A stretch of 64,000 nt of DNA from Haladaptatus sp. ZSTT2 (GTDB lineage Archaea; Halobacteriota; Halobacteria; Halobacteriales; Halococcaceae). The DNA lies in NCBI RefSeq assembly GCF_037081775.1, contig NZ_JBAMHQ010000001.1:1736001-1800000 (forward strand), written 5' to 3'. Under the pieces are notes generated by a model. That model was not told the origin of the DNA and did not search any database. It was given only the letters and a program-made list of their open reading frames with translations. Made by a program: the position numbers and the translations under genes. This document shows positions 16,649 to 24,534 of this stretch, in pieces; the first letter of the stretch is position 1, and each line of letters starts with the position of its first letter.

Positions 16649-17866
16649 ATGTCTGACGCCGCGTCTGCTGGCCGGTGGCGTGCCCTCTTCCTCATCGCAC
16701 TCGCCGAGTTACTCATCATGTCGCTGTGGTTCTCCGCGACGGCGGCCGCCCCCGAACTCGCCACCGAGTGGGGACTCACTCCGAGTGAATCGGCGTGGCT
16801 CACCACCTCCGTCCAACTTGGCTTCGTCACCGGAGCGCTGCTCTCTGCGATTTTCACCCTCTCGGACGTGATTCCCCCAAAATACCTCATCGCTGGGTCG
16901 GCGCTCGTCGGGGCGGGCGCGACCGCCGCCATCGCCGCGTTCGTCTCCTCGCTTCTCCCCGCCGTCGCGCTCCGCTTTCTCACCGGGATGGTGCTCGCGG
17001 GCGTCTACCCGCCCGGCATGAAACTGCTCGCAGGCTGGTTTCGCGCGGGCCGCGGCATGGCCGTGGGCGTCCTCGTTGGCGCAATCACCGTCGGCTCTGC
17101 GCTCCCCCACCTCATCCGCGTCATTGGCGGCGTTGGCAACCCACGCGCCGTCTTGTTCGGTGCGGCGGGCGTCGCCCTCGTCGGCGCGGCCATGGCGCTG
17201 TTCGTGACCGAAGGCCCCTACCAGTCGCCCGCCGCCCCGTTCGACCCGCGAGCGACGGTGCGCATCCTCCGCGACCGCCCGACCCTGCTCGCAAACGGCG
17301 GCTACTTCGGCCACATGTGGGAACTCTACGCCGTCTGGACGTGGATTCCTGTCTTCCTCGTCGCCAGCCTCGCCGCGGGCACGCCCGGAACCGCGCAAAC
17401 CGCCGGCCTGCTCGCTTTCGCCACCATCGCCGTTGGCGGATTTGGAGCGCTCTTTGCTGGCCTCGCCGCAGACCGCCTCGGCCGAACCACCATCACGAGC
17501 GCCAGTATGACCGTGAGCGGCCTGAGCTGTCTCACCGCGGGATTCGTCTTCGGCGCACCACTCTGGATTCTCACCCCGTTTGTCTTGCTCTGGGGGTTCG
17601 CCGTCATCGCCGATTCAGCGCAGTTCTCGGTGTCAATCACCGAACTCGCAGACGGCAGCTACGTCGGCACGGCGCTCACGCTCCAGACCGCAATCGGCTT
17701 CCTGCTCACGATTGTCTCGATTCAACTCATCCCGATTCTCGTGGAGTTCGTTGGCTGGCAGTGGGCGTTTGCGCCGCTCGCCATCGGCCCCGCGCTCGGG
17801 ACTCTCTCGATGCTCAGACTGCGGATGCGCCCAGAGGCAGAGCGGTTGGCTGGCGGCCGAAAATAG
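16649..17866 (+). CDS. Major facilitator superfamily transporter (NNP/CynX-like)
   Basis: This 405-residue protein has 12 predicted helices and the long central loop typical of MFS carriers. The first half has LLIMSLWFSATAAAPELATEWGLTPSESAWLTTSVQLGFVTGALLSAI, then the loop-2-3 basic segment and RFLTGMVLAGVYPPGMKLLAGWFRAGRGMAVGV. The second half repeats the A motif as GLAADRLGRTT. Relatives export or import nitrate, cyanate or drugs; the substrate is not evident. Its stop is 1 bp from the convergent rfcC stop. Confidence 0.85.
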   Translation: MSDAASAGRWRALFLIALAELLIMSLWFSATAAAPELATEWGLTPSESAWLTTSVQLGFVTGALLSAIFTLSDVIPPKYLIAGSALVGAGATAAIAAFVSSLLPAVALRFLTGMVLAGVYPPGMKLLAGWFRAGRGMAVGVLVGAITVGSALPHLIRVIGGVGNPRAVLFGAAGVALVGAAMALFVTEGPYQSPAAPFDPRATVRILRDRPTLLANGGYFGHMWELYAVWTWIPVFLVASLAAGTPGTAQTAGLLAFATIAVGGFGALFAGLAADRLGRTTITSASMTVSGLSCLTAGFVFGAPLWILTPFVLLWGFAVIADSAQFSVSITELADGSYVGTALTLQTAIGFLLTIVSIQLIPILVEFVGWQWAFAPLAIGPALGTLSMLRLRMRPEAERLAGGRK

Positions 17867-17867
17867 C

Positions 17868-18866
17868 TTACCGACCCAACTCAGCGAGCAAGTGAGAAAT
17901 GTGAATCCGGTCGCTCGTCCCCTCCGCCAAATCCATATCAATCTCACCTGCAATCTCGTGGAGGTGTGCGAGGTTCTCGCCACTGTAGCGCGAGCGCGCC
18001 ACCGACAGAATATCCTGTAACACCTCACCGCCGCTGTAGCCCTCGTCTACGAGCAGGTCGTCGAGAATCTTGCGCGCGTCGGTGAACTGGCGTTTTTCGG
18101 CCTTTGCGACCATCGTCTCGACCTGTTCTTTGTTGCCGATGTCACCGAGGGTCTCGTAGGCGGTCTGCATCGTGATTTCGCCCGCGTCCTCGTAGGTGGT
18201 TTGCGCCCCCAAAATTGCCTTTCGCAAGTCGCCCCCGCCATAGCCCGCGAGGTACTGGATGCCGTCGTCGTCGTGGTCAACTTCCTCTGCGTCAACGATT
18301 CGCTGGAGCACGTCCGCGGACTCTTTGGCGGTCGGTGCGCGCACGGGAACCGGGAAACACCGCGATTTGATAGGCGGAATCAACTTGGTGGGTTGGCGCG
18401 TCGTGATGACGAACTGCGTCGTCGCGTGGTGGCGCTCCATCACCCGGCGCAGCGCCTGCTGGAAGTCCTCGCGGATGGCTTCTGCGTTGTCGAGGAGGAT
18501 GGTTTTGTAGTTCCCCGACACCGGCGCGTAACTCGCCGATTCCTTGAGGACGTGGTTTATCATGTCGCGCTTCGGGAGGTCGCTTTTCCCGGTCAGGAAG
18601 TGCTCGAAGCGCGGGTCGTTCGTGATTTCTTTCTTGGTTCGGTTGAAGAAGTCAGCGACGTTGATCTCGACCAAGTCGTTATCCGGGTCGTCGTGTGCGG
18701 CCGCGGCGAGTGCGCGCACGGCGGCGGTTTTTCCGCTTCCCTGTGGCCCGTGGAGGACGAGATTGAGCGGTTCGTCCACCGCTCGCGTGAGGTAGTCGCG
18801 TACCTCCGGCTGGGGGAGCTCAGAAAGCGTTGGCGCGTGCGTATCGGTCCACAGCGGCCCGTCCAT
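17868..18866 (-). CDS. rfcC: Replication factor C subunit RfcC, degenerate ATPase site
   Basis: This 332-residue AAA+ clamp-loader subunit has an intact Walker A (GPQGSGKT, 40-47) and the SRC arginine-finger motif (168-170). However, the Walker B is LLDNAEA: D126 is followed by N127 where other RFC small subunits have the catalytic Glu of DEAD/DEAH. The sensor-1 segment reads VITTRQP where CNY or SNY with Asn is usual. It probably binds but hydrolyses ATP poorly. Haloarchaea encode RfcA, RfcB and this third subunit, which likely joins PCNA loading. The C-terminal collar domain (about 235-332) is present. Confidence 0.88.
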   Translation of the reverse strand: MDGPLWTDTHAPTLSELPQPEVRDYLTRAVDEPLNLVLHGPQGSGKTAAVRALAAAAHDDPDNDLVEINVADFFNRTKKEITNDPRFEHFLTGKSDLPKRDMINHVLKESASYAPVSGNYKTILLDNAEAIREDFQQALRRVMERHHATTQFVITTRQPTKLIPPIKSRCFPVPVRAPTAKESADVLQRIVDAEEVDHDDDGIQYLAGYGGGDLRKAILGAQTTYEDAGEITMQTAYETLGDIGNKEQVETMVAKAEKRQFTDARKILDDLLVDEGYSGGEVLQDILSVARSRYSGENLAHLHEIAGEIDMDLAEGTSDRIHISHLLAELGR

Positions 18867-18905
18867 TAGTGCAAGAAAGGAACGGCGGGGGTAAGAATCG
18901 GTCGG

Positions 18906-20051
18906 TTATGCGGCCGTCTCGGTGCCCTGTCCGTTGCCGTTCGCCGAGGCGTTTGCCGCCGCCGAAAGCGAGATTTCCGCTTCGCCTTCTGCGTCGCCGG
19001 AGACGGCTTTCACCTCCACGTCGCCTTCGGCGGGTGCGCTGAAGGTGAGCGTTCCGTCCTCATCCGTGGTTCCGACTACTTCGCCGTTCATGGTCACGTT
19101 TGCGTCCGCGACGGGTTCGCCCGCCTGCGTGACTTTCACGGTCGCGTTCTCGTTTGCGACGACTTCGCCGACAAACTCGACGGAGAGGTCGTCTGCGTCG
19201 TCAGATTCCTCACCCTCGTCGTCTTCTTCGGCGTCGGCTTCCTCATCGTCCTTCGCGCCGATGTCGGTGTACGGAATGTTCGCGCCGGATTCGCTCACGA
19301 CCGGCTTGATGACGTACTTCCCGCTGTTGCCCGCAGAGTGGACGGTGATGTCGTAGACGAAGTCGGTCTCTGACTCCGCGTCAACCGTGAACTCGGATTT
19401 GATTTTGAGCGTGTTGCTCGGGAGTTTCACGTTCACTTTCTCGCCGTCGGTGAGCGTTCCGTTCACGTCTGAGATGTGGAGGCGTACCTCGGTGTACGTG
19501 CCCGCTTCGAGGTCGAACTCGGAGAGCTTCTCTGCGTTTTCGCCCTGCAACTGCGTCAGGTCGAACGTTTTCGCGTCAACATCGTAGGTTTCCCAGCCGT
19601 CGTCGCTCTCGGATTCGTCTTCAGTCTCGGTCTCCGCCTCGGTCATCGTCGCCGTCTCCTCGGTCTCCGTTTCGTCGTCTTGGAGTGCGGCTTCCTCGGC
19701 GGTGGTTTGGGTCACCGTCGTTTCGGCGGTCGTTTCCGCCGTCGTCTCGGTCGCCGTTTCGGTCGCGGTCGTCTCCGTTGCAGCCGTCTCCTCAGCTGTC
19801 GTCGTCTCGGTCTCCTCCGTGTCGTCGCCACCAGCCTTGCGGAACGACACCGCGTCCACCGTGACGTTCAGGTGTTCGAAATCGCCGATGGCGTTCTCTT
19901 GGTCAGAAATGTAGAAGTTTACCGTTCCCGTCGTCGCGGCGTCGCCGCCGCTCGCCGTCGTTGTCTCGTCTGTCGGTCCCATTCCGCCGGTACACCCTGC
20001 GAGGACGAGCAGGGCGGCCATGAGCAGCGAACCAATCAGTTTCTGTGACAT
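18906..20051 (-). CDS. DUF4382-type lipoprotein with Glu/Thr-rich low-complexity segment
   Basis: This 381-residue protein has a lipoprotein signal MSQKLIGSLLMAALLVLAGC with lipobox C20. A DUF4382-like domain starts at GTVNFYISDQENAIGDFEHLNVTVDAVSF. It is interrupted by roughly 75 residues of TET, TAT and EET repeats, and resumes at WETYDVDAKTFDLTQLQGENAEKLSEFDLEAGTYTEVRLHISDVNG. The C-terminal third has an acidic stretch and an Ig-like domain (EPVADANVTMNGEVVGTTDEDGTLTFSAPAEG). It is likely exported and lipid-anchored with no known activity. A 6-bp dyad lies just upstream. The frame to 20207 is not part of the gene. Confidence 0.8.
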   Translation of the reverse strand: MSQKLIGSLLMAALLVLAGCTGGMGPTDETTTASGGDAATTGTVNFYISDQENAIGDFEHLNVTVDAVSFRKAGGDDTEETETTTAEETAATETTATETATETTAETTAETTVTQTTAEEAALQDDETETEETATMTEAETETEDESESDDGWETYDVDAKTFDLTQLQGENAEKLSEFDLEAGTYTEVRLHISDVNGTLTDGEKVNVKLPSNTLKIKSEFTVDAESETDFVYDITVHSAGNSGKYVIKPVVSESGANIPYTDIGAKDDEEADAEEDDEGEESDDADDLSVEFVGEVVANENATVKVTQAGEPVADANVTMNGEVVGTTDEDGTLTFSAPAEGDVEVKAVSGDAEGEAEISLSAAANASANGNGQGTETAA

Positions 20052-20075
20052 ACGCTTCTTTCGTAGTATTCCTAC

Positions 20076-20092
20076 AGGATAAGAACTATCCT
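20076..20092. promoter_or_regulatory. Dyad overlapping the lipoprotein promoter
   Basis: AGGATA-AGAAC-TATCCT is a perfect 6-bp inverted repeat, 25-41 bp upstream of the lipoprotein ATG. It overlaps the expected TATA position (minus strand TTATCCT). A protein bound here would compete with TBP/TFB. The rnz promoter on the other strand is 85 bp further (GTTTAATCC at 20177-20185). Confidence 0.45.
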
Positions 20093-20206
20093 TTGTTTCC
20101 GACCGTTTCAATCGGTTCACGTCGGCTGTTTTTCCCGTTGAACGATTCGACAGGTCACAGGCTGTTTCCGAAGCGCGTTTAATCCTCCATCGCCCAAATT
20201 CGGGCA

Positions 20207-21127
20207 ATGCGCGTGACGTTTCTCGGAACGAGTGGGGCGGTGCCGACCACCGAGCGCAATCCCAGTGCGCTGATGGTCAACCGCGAAGGCGAGCGACTGC
20301 TGTTCGATGCCGCCGAAGGCACCCAGCGACAGATGATGCGCTTTGGAACCGGGTTCGCCGTCTCCCACCTGTTCGTCACGCACCTCCACGGCGACCACGT
20401 CCTCGGAATTCCCGGCCTCGTCCAGACGTGGGACTTCAACGGGCGCGACGACCCGCTCATGATTCACACGCCAACCGGCACCCGCCGCGAAATCCGGAAT
20501 CTCGTCGAAGCGACGGGCGCACACCCCTCCTACCCCGTCCACATCAACGAAGTCGAACCCGACGAGGTCGCCTACGCGGGCGAGGACTACGAGGTTCGCA
20601 CCTTCGAAACCGACCACCGCACCACGTCGGTCGGCTACGCGCTGGTCGAAGAAGACCGCAAAGGCCGATTCAACCGCGAAAAAGCAGAGGCACTCGGCGT
20701 CCCAGTCGGCCCACTCTTTCAAGAACTCCACGCCGGTAACCCTGTGGAACTCGAAGACGGCACCGTCGTCGAACCCGAGCAAGTCGTGGGCAAGCCCCGA
20801 CCCGGCCGCCGCTTCGTCTACACCGGCGACACCCGTCCTTCCCCAGAGGTCATCGAGGCGGCCACCGACGCAGACCTGCTCATCCACGACGCGACGTTCG
20901 ACGACGAGCGCGCAGGCCGCGCCCGCGAGACGGGCCACTCGACGGGCACCGAAGCGGGCGAAGTGGCGAAAAAAGCGGGCGTCAAACGCCTCGCGCTGAC
21001 GCACATCTCCTCGCGGTATGCCGGCAACGCGGGTCTCATCCATTCGGATGCTGTTGCCGCGTTCGATGGTGACGTGTTCGTCCCTCACGACGGCCAAACC
21101 GTCGATGTCCCTTACCCGGATGACTGA
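20207..21127 (+). CDS. rnz: Ribonuclease Z
   Basis: This 306-residue metallo-beta-lactamase-fold endonuclease removes 3' trailers from pre-tRNA. It begins MRVTFLGTSGAVPTTERNPSAL. The zinc motif is THLHGDHVLG, with later ligands in VYTGDTRPS, LIHDATFDDE, ARETGHST and LTHISSRY. The length is normal for archaeal RNase Z. A TATA element is 22-30 nt upstream (leaderless). The last 8 bp overlap the following MFS gene, so the two are co-translated. Confidence 0.96.
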   Translation: MRVTFLGTSGAVPTTERNPSALMVNREGERLLFDAAEGTQRQMMRFGTGFAVSHLFVTHLHGDHVLGIPGLVQTWDFNGRDDPLMIHTPTGTRREIRNLVEATGAHPSYPVHINEVEPDEVAYAGEDYEVRTFETDHRTTSVGYALVEEDRKGRFNREKAEALGVPVGPLFQELHAGNPVELEDGTVVEPEQVVGKPRPGRRFVYTGDTRPSPEVIEAATDADLLIHDATFDDERAGRARETGHSTGTEAGEVAKKAGVKRLALTHISSRYAGNAGLIHSDAVAAFDGDVFVPHDGQTVDVPYPDD

Positions 21128-22295
21128 CACCCGGCGCACCGTCGCCGTCATTCTCGCGTGGCAGGTCGCCGCGAGCGTCTGCTACTACAGCGTGTTCGCC
21201 GCGACGGGCCTCATCCAATCTGGATTCAGCCTCTCGAAATTCTCGCTCGGCCTCGTCGTCTCGACGCTCACCCTCGGCTACACCCTCTTTCTGTTCCCGA
21301 TGGGCGCGGCCGTCGATGGCCTTGGCGAAAAACGCGTCATGACGGCGGGGCTCGTCGCGCTCGCCTTCGGCGTCCTTGGGGTCACCCTCGCCTCCTCGTT
21401 TGCCTTTTTGCTGGGCGCGGTGTTCGCCCTCGGCGCGGCCTACGCGACCGCGATGCCCTCGACCAACCGCGCCATCGTCGAGAAGGTGCCAAACTCAAAG
21501 CGCAATCTCGCCCTTGGCATCAAACAGGTCGGCGTCTCCGCTGGCGCAGGCGCGAGCGCGCTCGTCGTCACCGGCCTCGCCGCCCGCGCTGGCGTGCCGT
21601 GGGATGCGGGATTTTATGTCGCCGCCGGCCTCGCTTTTCTCGTCACCGCCGCATTCTCACAGGGCTACCGCGACGGGAGCGCTGGAACGGGCGCACTCGC
21701 CATCCCGGACGTGCGCGGCCTCGCGGACAACCGAGCCTACGTCCTGCTCATCGTGGGCGGGGTGTTCCTCGCCGCGACGCTGTTCACGATGACGGGCTAC
21801 CTCGTGCCCTACCTCACCGAATCCATCTCGATTTCGGTGGGCGTTGCGGGGCTTACCCTCGCACTCGTCCAAGTGATGGGGAGTACGGGAAGAATCGCCT
21901 TTGGCGGGCTCGCAGACCGGCTCCCGGGCGAGTCGGTGCGCGGGAGCGCACTCATCATGGTCGTCCTCGCGCTCTGCTCTGCGGCGCTGTTTTTCCTCCT
22001 TCCGCTGGCCGACGCCCGCCTAACCGCGATTGCTGTGTTCGCGCTGCTCGGCCTCTCAGTCCTCGGCTTTACGGGCCTGTACCACGCCTCGGTGACGATG
22101 CTCGTCGCGCCCGACGAGGTGGGGGCGGCCACCGCAGGCGCGCAGACCGCACTCAACTCCGGCGCGCTCGTCATCCCGCCCTTGTTCGGCTACGTCGCGG
22201 ACGTGAACGGCTACGCTGCGGGATGGCGCGTGCTCGTCGTCTTCGCCCTCGTCGCCGCTCTCTTCTTTGGCGGCGTGGTCAGACAAACCGCCTGA
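21120..22295 (+). CDS. MFS transporter, coupled to rnz
   Basis: This 391-residue carrier has 12 helices. Features include the start MTDTRRTVAVILAWQVAASVCYYSVFAATGLIQ, loop A motif AVDGLGEKRVMTAGLVAL, PSTNRAIVEKVPNSKRNLALGIKQVGVSAGAGASALVV and the second-half GGLADRLPGESVRGSAL. GIKQ-x-G occurs in several nitrate- or sugar-type MFS branches; the substrate is unknown. Its ATG lies inside the rnz 3' end (8-bp overlap), an unusual pairing for a housekeeping nuclease that suggests co-transcription only. Confidence 0.85.
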   Translation: MTDTRRTVAVILAWQVAASVCYYSVFAATGLIQSGFSLSKFSLGLVVSTLTLGYTLFLFPMGAAVDGLGEKRVMTAGLVALAFGVLGVTLASSFAFLLGAVFALGAAYATAMPSTNRAIVEKVPNSKRNLALGIKQVGVSAGAGASALVVTGLAARAGVPWDAGFYVAAGLAFLVTAAFSQGYRDGSAGTGALAIPDVRGLADNRAYVLLIVGGVFLAATLFTMTGYLVPYLTESISISVGVAGLTLALVQVMGSTGRIAFGGLADRLPGESVRGSALIMVVLALCSAALFFLLPLADARLTAIAVFALLGLSVLGFTGLYHASVTMLVAPDEVGAATAGAQTALNSGALVIPPLFGYVADVNGYAAGWRVLVVFALVAALFFGGVVRQTA

Positions 22296-22343
22296 GGCGG
22301 GTGCCGCCGTGAGTTTAAGTAACAAGGCGCCCTAACCGACCGT

Positions 22344-24317
22344 GTGAGTACTCGAACGAGTGCCCTCGACGCCCTGATTTTCGGGGTTGACGTGCAAAGC
22401 GGCGACATCCGGGGTGACGCGCCCTCCTTCGCCCTCGTTGCTTTCACCGGCGAGTCACTCGACCGCGATGTCGTCACCTTCCGCAAGCTTCGTCGGCTCA
22501 TCCAGCACGACCAACCGGCCATCGTCGCCACCGACAACATGTACGAACTCGCCGCGGACAAGGACGCCCTCGTCCACTTTCTGCGCGAACTCCCGAGCGA
22601 GACGAAACTCGTGCAGGTGACCGGCGACGAACGCCCCGAACCCCTTTCAAGGGTAGCCTCGCGCCACGGCGTCCCCTACGGCAAAGACCCGATGCAGGAA
22701 GCAGAAGCGGCGGCCCGACTCGCCGCTGCGAACGTCGGTTATGAGGTGTCTGCGTTCACGAACACGACGAGAATCAAGGTGTCGCGCGGGCGCTCGACCG
22801 GCAAAGGCGGCTGGAGCGAAGACCGCTTTACGCGGCGGATTCACGGCGCGGTTAGAACCCGTACTCGCGAAGTCGAAGCCACGCTCAAAGACGTTGGCCT
22901 CGACTTCGAGAAAGCCGTGACCGAGAAGTACGGTGGCTATTCAAGGGCTATTTTCACGGTCGAGGGCCGGCCCGCAGAGATTCCAGTGACGACCCACCGC
23001 TCCGGTGACGTGCGCGTCGAAATGGAGCGCGAGCGCCGCGACGGCATCGAGTTTCGCCCGCTTGCACAGCGCCGCGACCACGTCCTCGTGGGCATCGACC
23101 CCGGGACGACCACCGGCGTCGCCATCGTCGGCTTAGACGGCGAAGTGCTCGACGTGCTCTCTACGCGCACCGCGGATACGGCGGCGGTTATCGAGTGGAT
23201 TATCGAGCGCGGCCGACCGATTCTCGTCGCCGCGGACGTGACGCCGATGCCAGAGACCGTCGAGAAGTTCCGTCGCAGTTTCACTGCGGCGGCGTGGGAA
23301 CCGACGAGCGATTTGCCCGTCGATGAAAAACAACACCGCACCCGCGAGGAGGGCTACGACAACGACCACGAACGCGACGCGATGGCCGCGGCGCTGTTCG
23401 CCTACGACGCCCACGAAGACCAGTTCGACCGCATCGCGCGGAAAGTCCCCGCGCCTGTAGACCGCGGCGAGGTGACCGCCCGTGTGCTCGCCGGTGGCGA
23501 AACCGTCGAAGCCGTGTTGGACGACTTACTGGCAGACGACGACCCGGAAGAGGAGCAGACGGAACACACAGAGCGCGAGCTGACGCGCGAAGAAAAGCGT
23601 ATCAAACGCCTCGAAGCACAGGTCGGTCGGCTCCAATCACACGTCGAAGACCTTCGTGAGACGATTGCAACGAAAAACGAGCGCCTCACCGAGTACGAAA
23701 CTGAGCTATCACAGGCCCGCCGCGAGGAGCGAAAAGAGGCGCGCGAGCGCCGCGAAATCACCCGCGTCGAACGCGATAACGAGCGTTTGAAGCGCGAACT
23801 CGCCGCACAAAAATCGACGAACGAAGAACTCGCTGACAAACTCGAACGGCTCAAAGACCTCTGGCGCATCGACCACTCGAATCTTGCAGACGTCGCGGGC
23901 GGCACCGACCTCGTCTCGGTCAAACCCCTCTCACAGTTCACGAAAGGCGCAATTTCGGAGACGAAAGACCGCTACGGACTGGCGAAAGACGACGTGATTT
24001 ATCTCAGGGACGCGAGCGGGGCGGGCCGGAGTACCGCGGAAGCGCTCGCCGCAACCGAGCCACGCGTCGTCCTCAAACACGGGACGCTTTCCGACGCCGC
24101 GGAAGCGGTGTTGTTTGCCCACGACATTCCTGTCGGAGATTCGACAAAAGTTACGATTCAAGAGATAGACGACCTCGCGGTAGCGCGCGAAAGTGACGTG
24201 AATGCCGTCATCGATGCGTGGGAGACGCGCGCCGAAAAACGCCAGAAAGAGCAACAAGAGGCGATGATAGACCGCCTCATCAGCGAGCATCGTGCTGGGC
24301 ACGGTGAGAGTGACTAG
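22344..24317 (+). CDS. DUF460 RNase H-fold protein with coiled coil
   Basis: This 657-residue protein starts with GTG, 25-33 nt after a TATA-like GTTTAAGTAA. A RuvC/RNase H-like core is visible: the strand-1 aspartate in VLVGIDPGTTTGVAIVGLDGEVLDVLS, then LVAADVTPMP and the acidic DNDHERDAMAAALFAY segment. An N-terminal module (FGVDVQSGDIRGD...LVQVTG) looks like a second, degenerate copy. Residues about 405-510 are a charged coiled coil. The final 150 residues are mixed alpha/beta. This is the archaeal DUF460 family, predicted to be a nuclease; no activity is established that I know of. Confidence 0.85.
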   Translation: MSTRTSALDALIFGVDVQSGDIRGDAPSFALVAFTGESLDRDVVTFRKLRRLIQHDQPAIVATDNMYELAADKDALVHFLRELPSETKLVQVTGDERPEPLSRVASRHGVPYGKDPMQEAEAAARLAAANVGYEVSAFTNTTRIKVSRGRSTGKGGWSEDRFTRRIHGAVRTRTREVEATLKDVGLDFEKAVTEKYGGYSRAIFTVEGRPAEIPVTTHRSGDVRVEMERERRDGIEFRPLAQRRDHVLVGIDPGTTTGVAIVGLDGEVLDVLSTRTADTAAVIEWIIERGRPILVAADVTPMPETVEKFRRSFTAAAWEPTSDLPVDEKQHRTREEGYDNDHERDAMAAALFAYDAHEDQFDRIARKVPAPVDRGEVTARVLAGGETVEAVLDDLLADDDPEEEQTEHTERELTREEKRIKRLEAQVGRLQSHVEDLRETIATKNERLTEYETELSQARREERKEARERREITRVERDNERLKRELAAQKSTNEELADKLERLKDLWRIDHSNLADVAGGTDLVSVKPLSQFTKGAISETKDRYGLAKDDVIYLRDASGAGRSTAEALAATEPRVVLKHGTLSDAAEAVLFAHDIPVGDSTKVTIQEIDDLAVARESDVNAVIDAWETRAEKRQKEQQEAMIDRLISEHRAGHGESD

Positions 24318-24364
24318 ATCTAATTAAAAACGGTTGTCAGCTAGGGGCACGTTTAACCCATTCA

Positions 24365-24454
24365 CCCCCCTACGTATCCATGCTACTTCCAACAGTGTGG
24401 CATTTTTCCACGTTGGAGTGGCATTAGGTGCCGGAAACGGCCCCTCCCCCCTAC
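24365..24454. repeat. Two CCCCCCTAC motifs in a convergent intergenic region
   Basis: CCCCCCTAC occurs at 24365-24373 and 24446-24454 in the 217-bp gap between the DUF460 and Bat-like genes. A third copy lies upstream of ilvA at 60187-60195. The second and third are each followed closely by an ACTTTAC segment. Their function is unknown; being in a 3'-3' gap argues against a promoter for either neighbour. Confidence 0.35.
24388..24417. terminator. Bulged hairpin between convergent genes
   Basis: TCCAAC and GTTGGA pair at the base. After a 3-nt bulge (AGT), GTGG pairs with CCAC round a CATTTTT loop. It lies about 70 nt after the DUF460 stop and is roughly symmetric, so it could end transcripts from both directions. 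Confidence 0.45.
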
Positions 24455-24534
24455 CCCACTTTACACCCTGTTAGAGACACCTCTTCCCGGAGAGGCAGTT
24501 GTCTGTTGCGCGCGCACCCGTACAAAGGCGATGC

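Noticed and set aside
16649-17866. A gene on the other strand of the MFS ORF (16709-17398)
   Set aside because: Antisense to a 12-helix carrier with clear hydrophobic pattern; arginine- and glycine-rich.
20117-21151. 344-residue open frame antisense to rnz
   Set aside because: It covers rnz and its promoter in reverse and has no recognisable motif.
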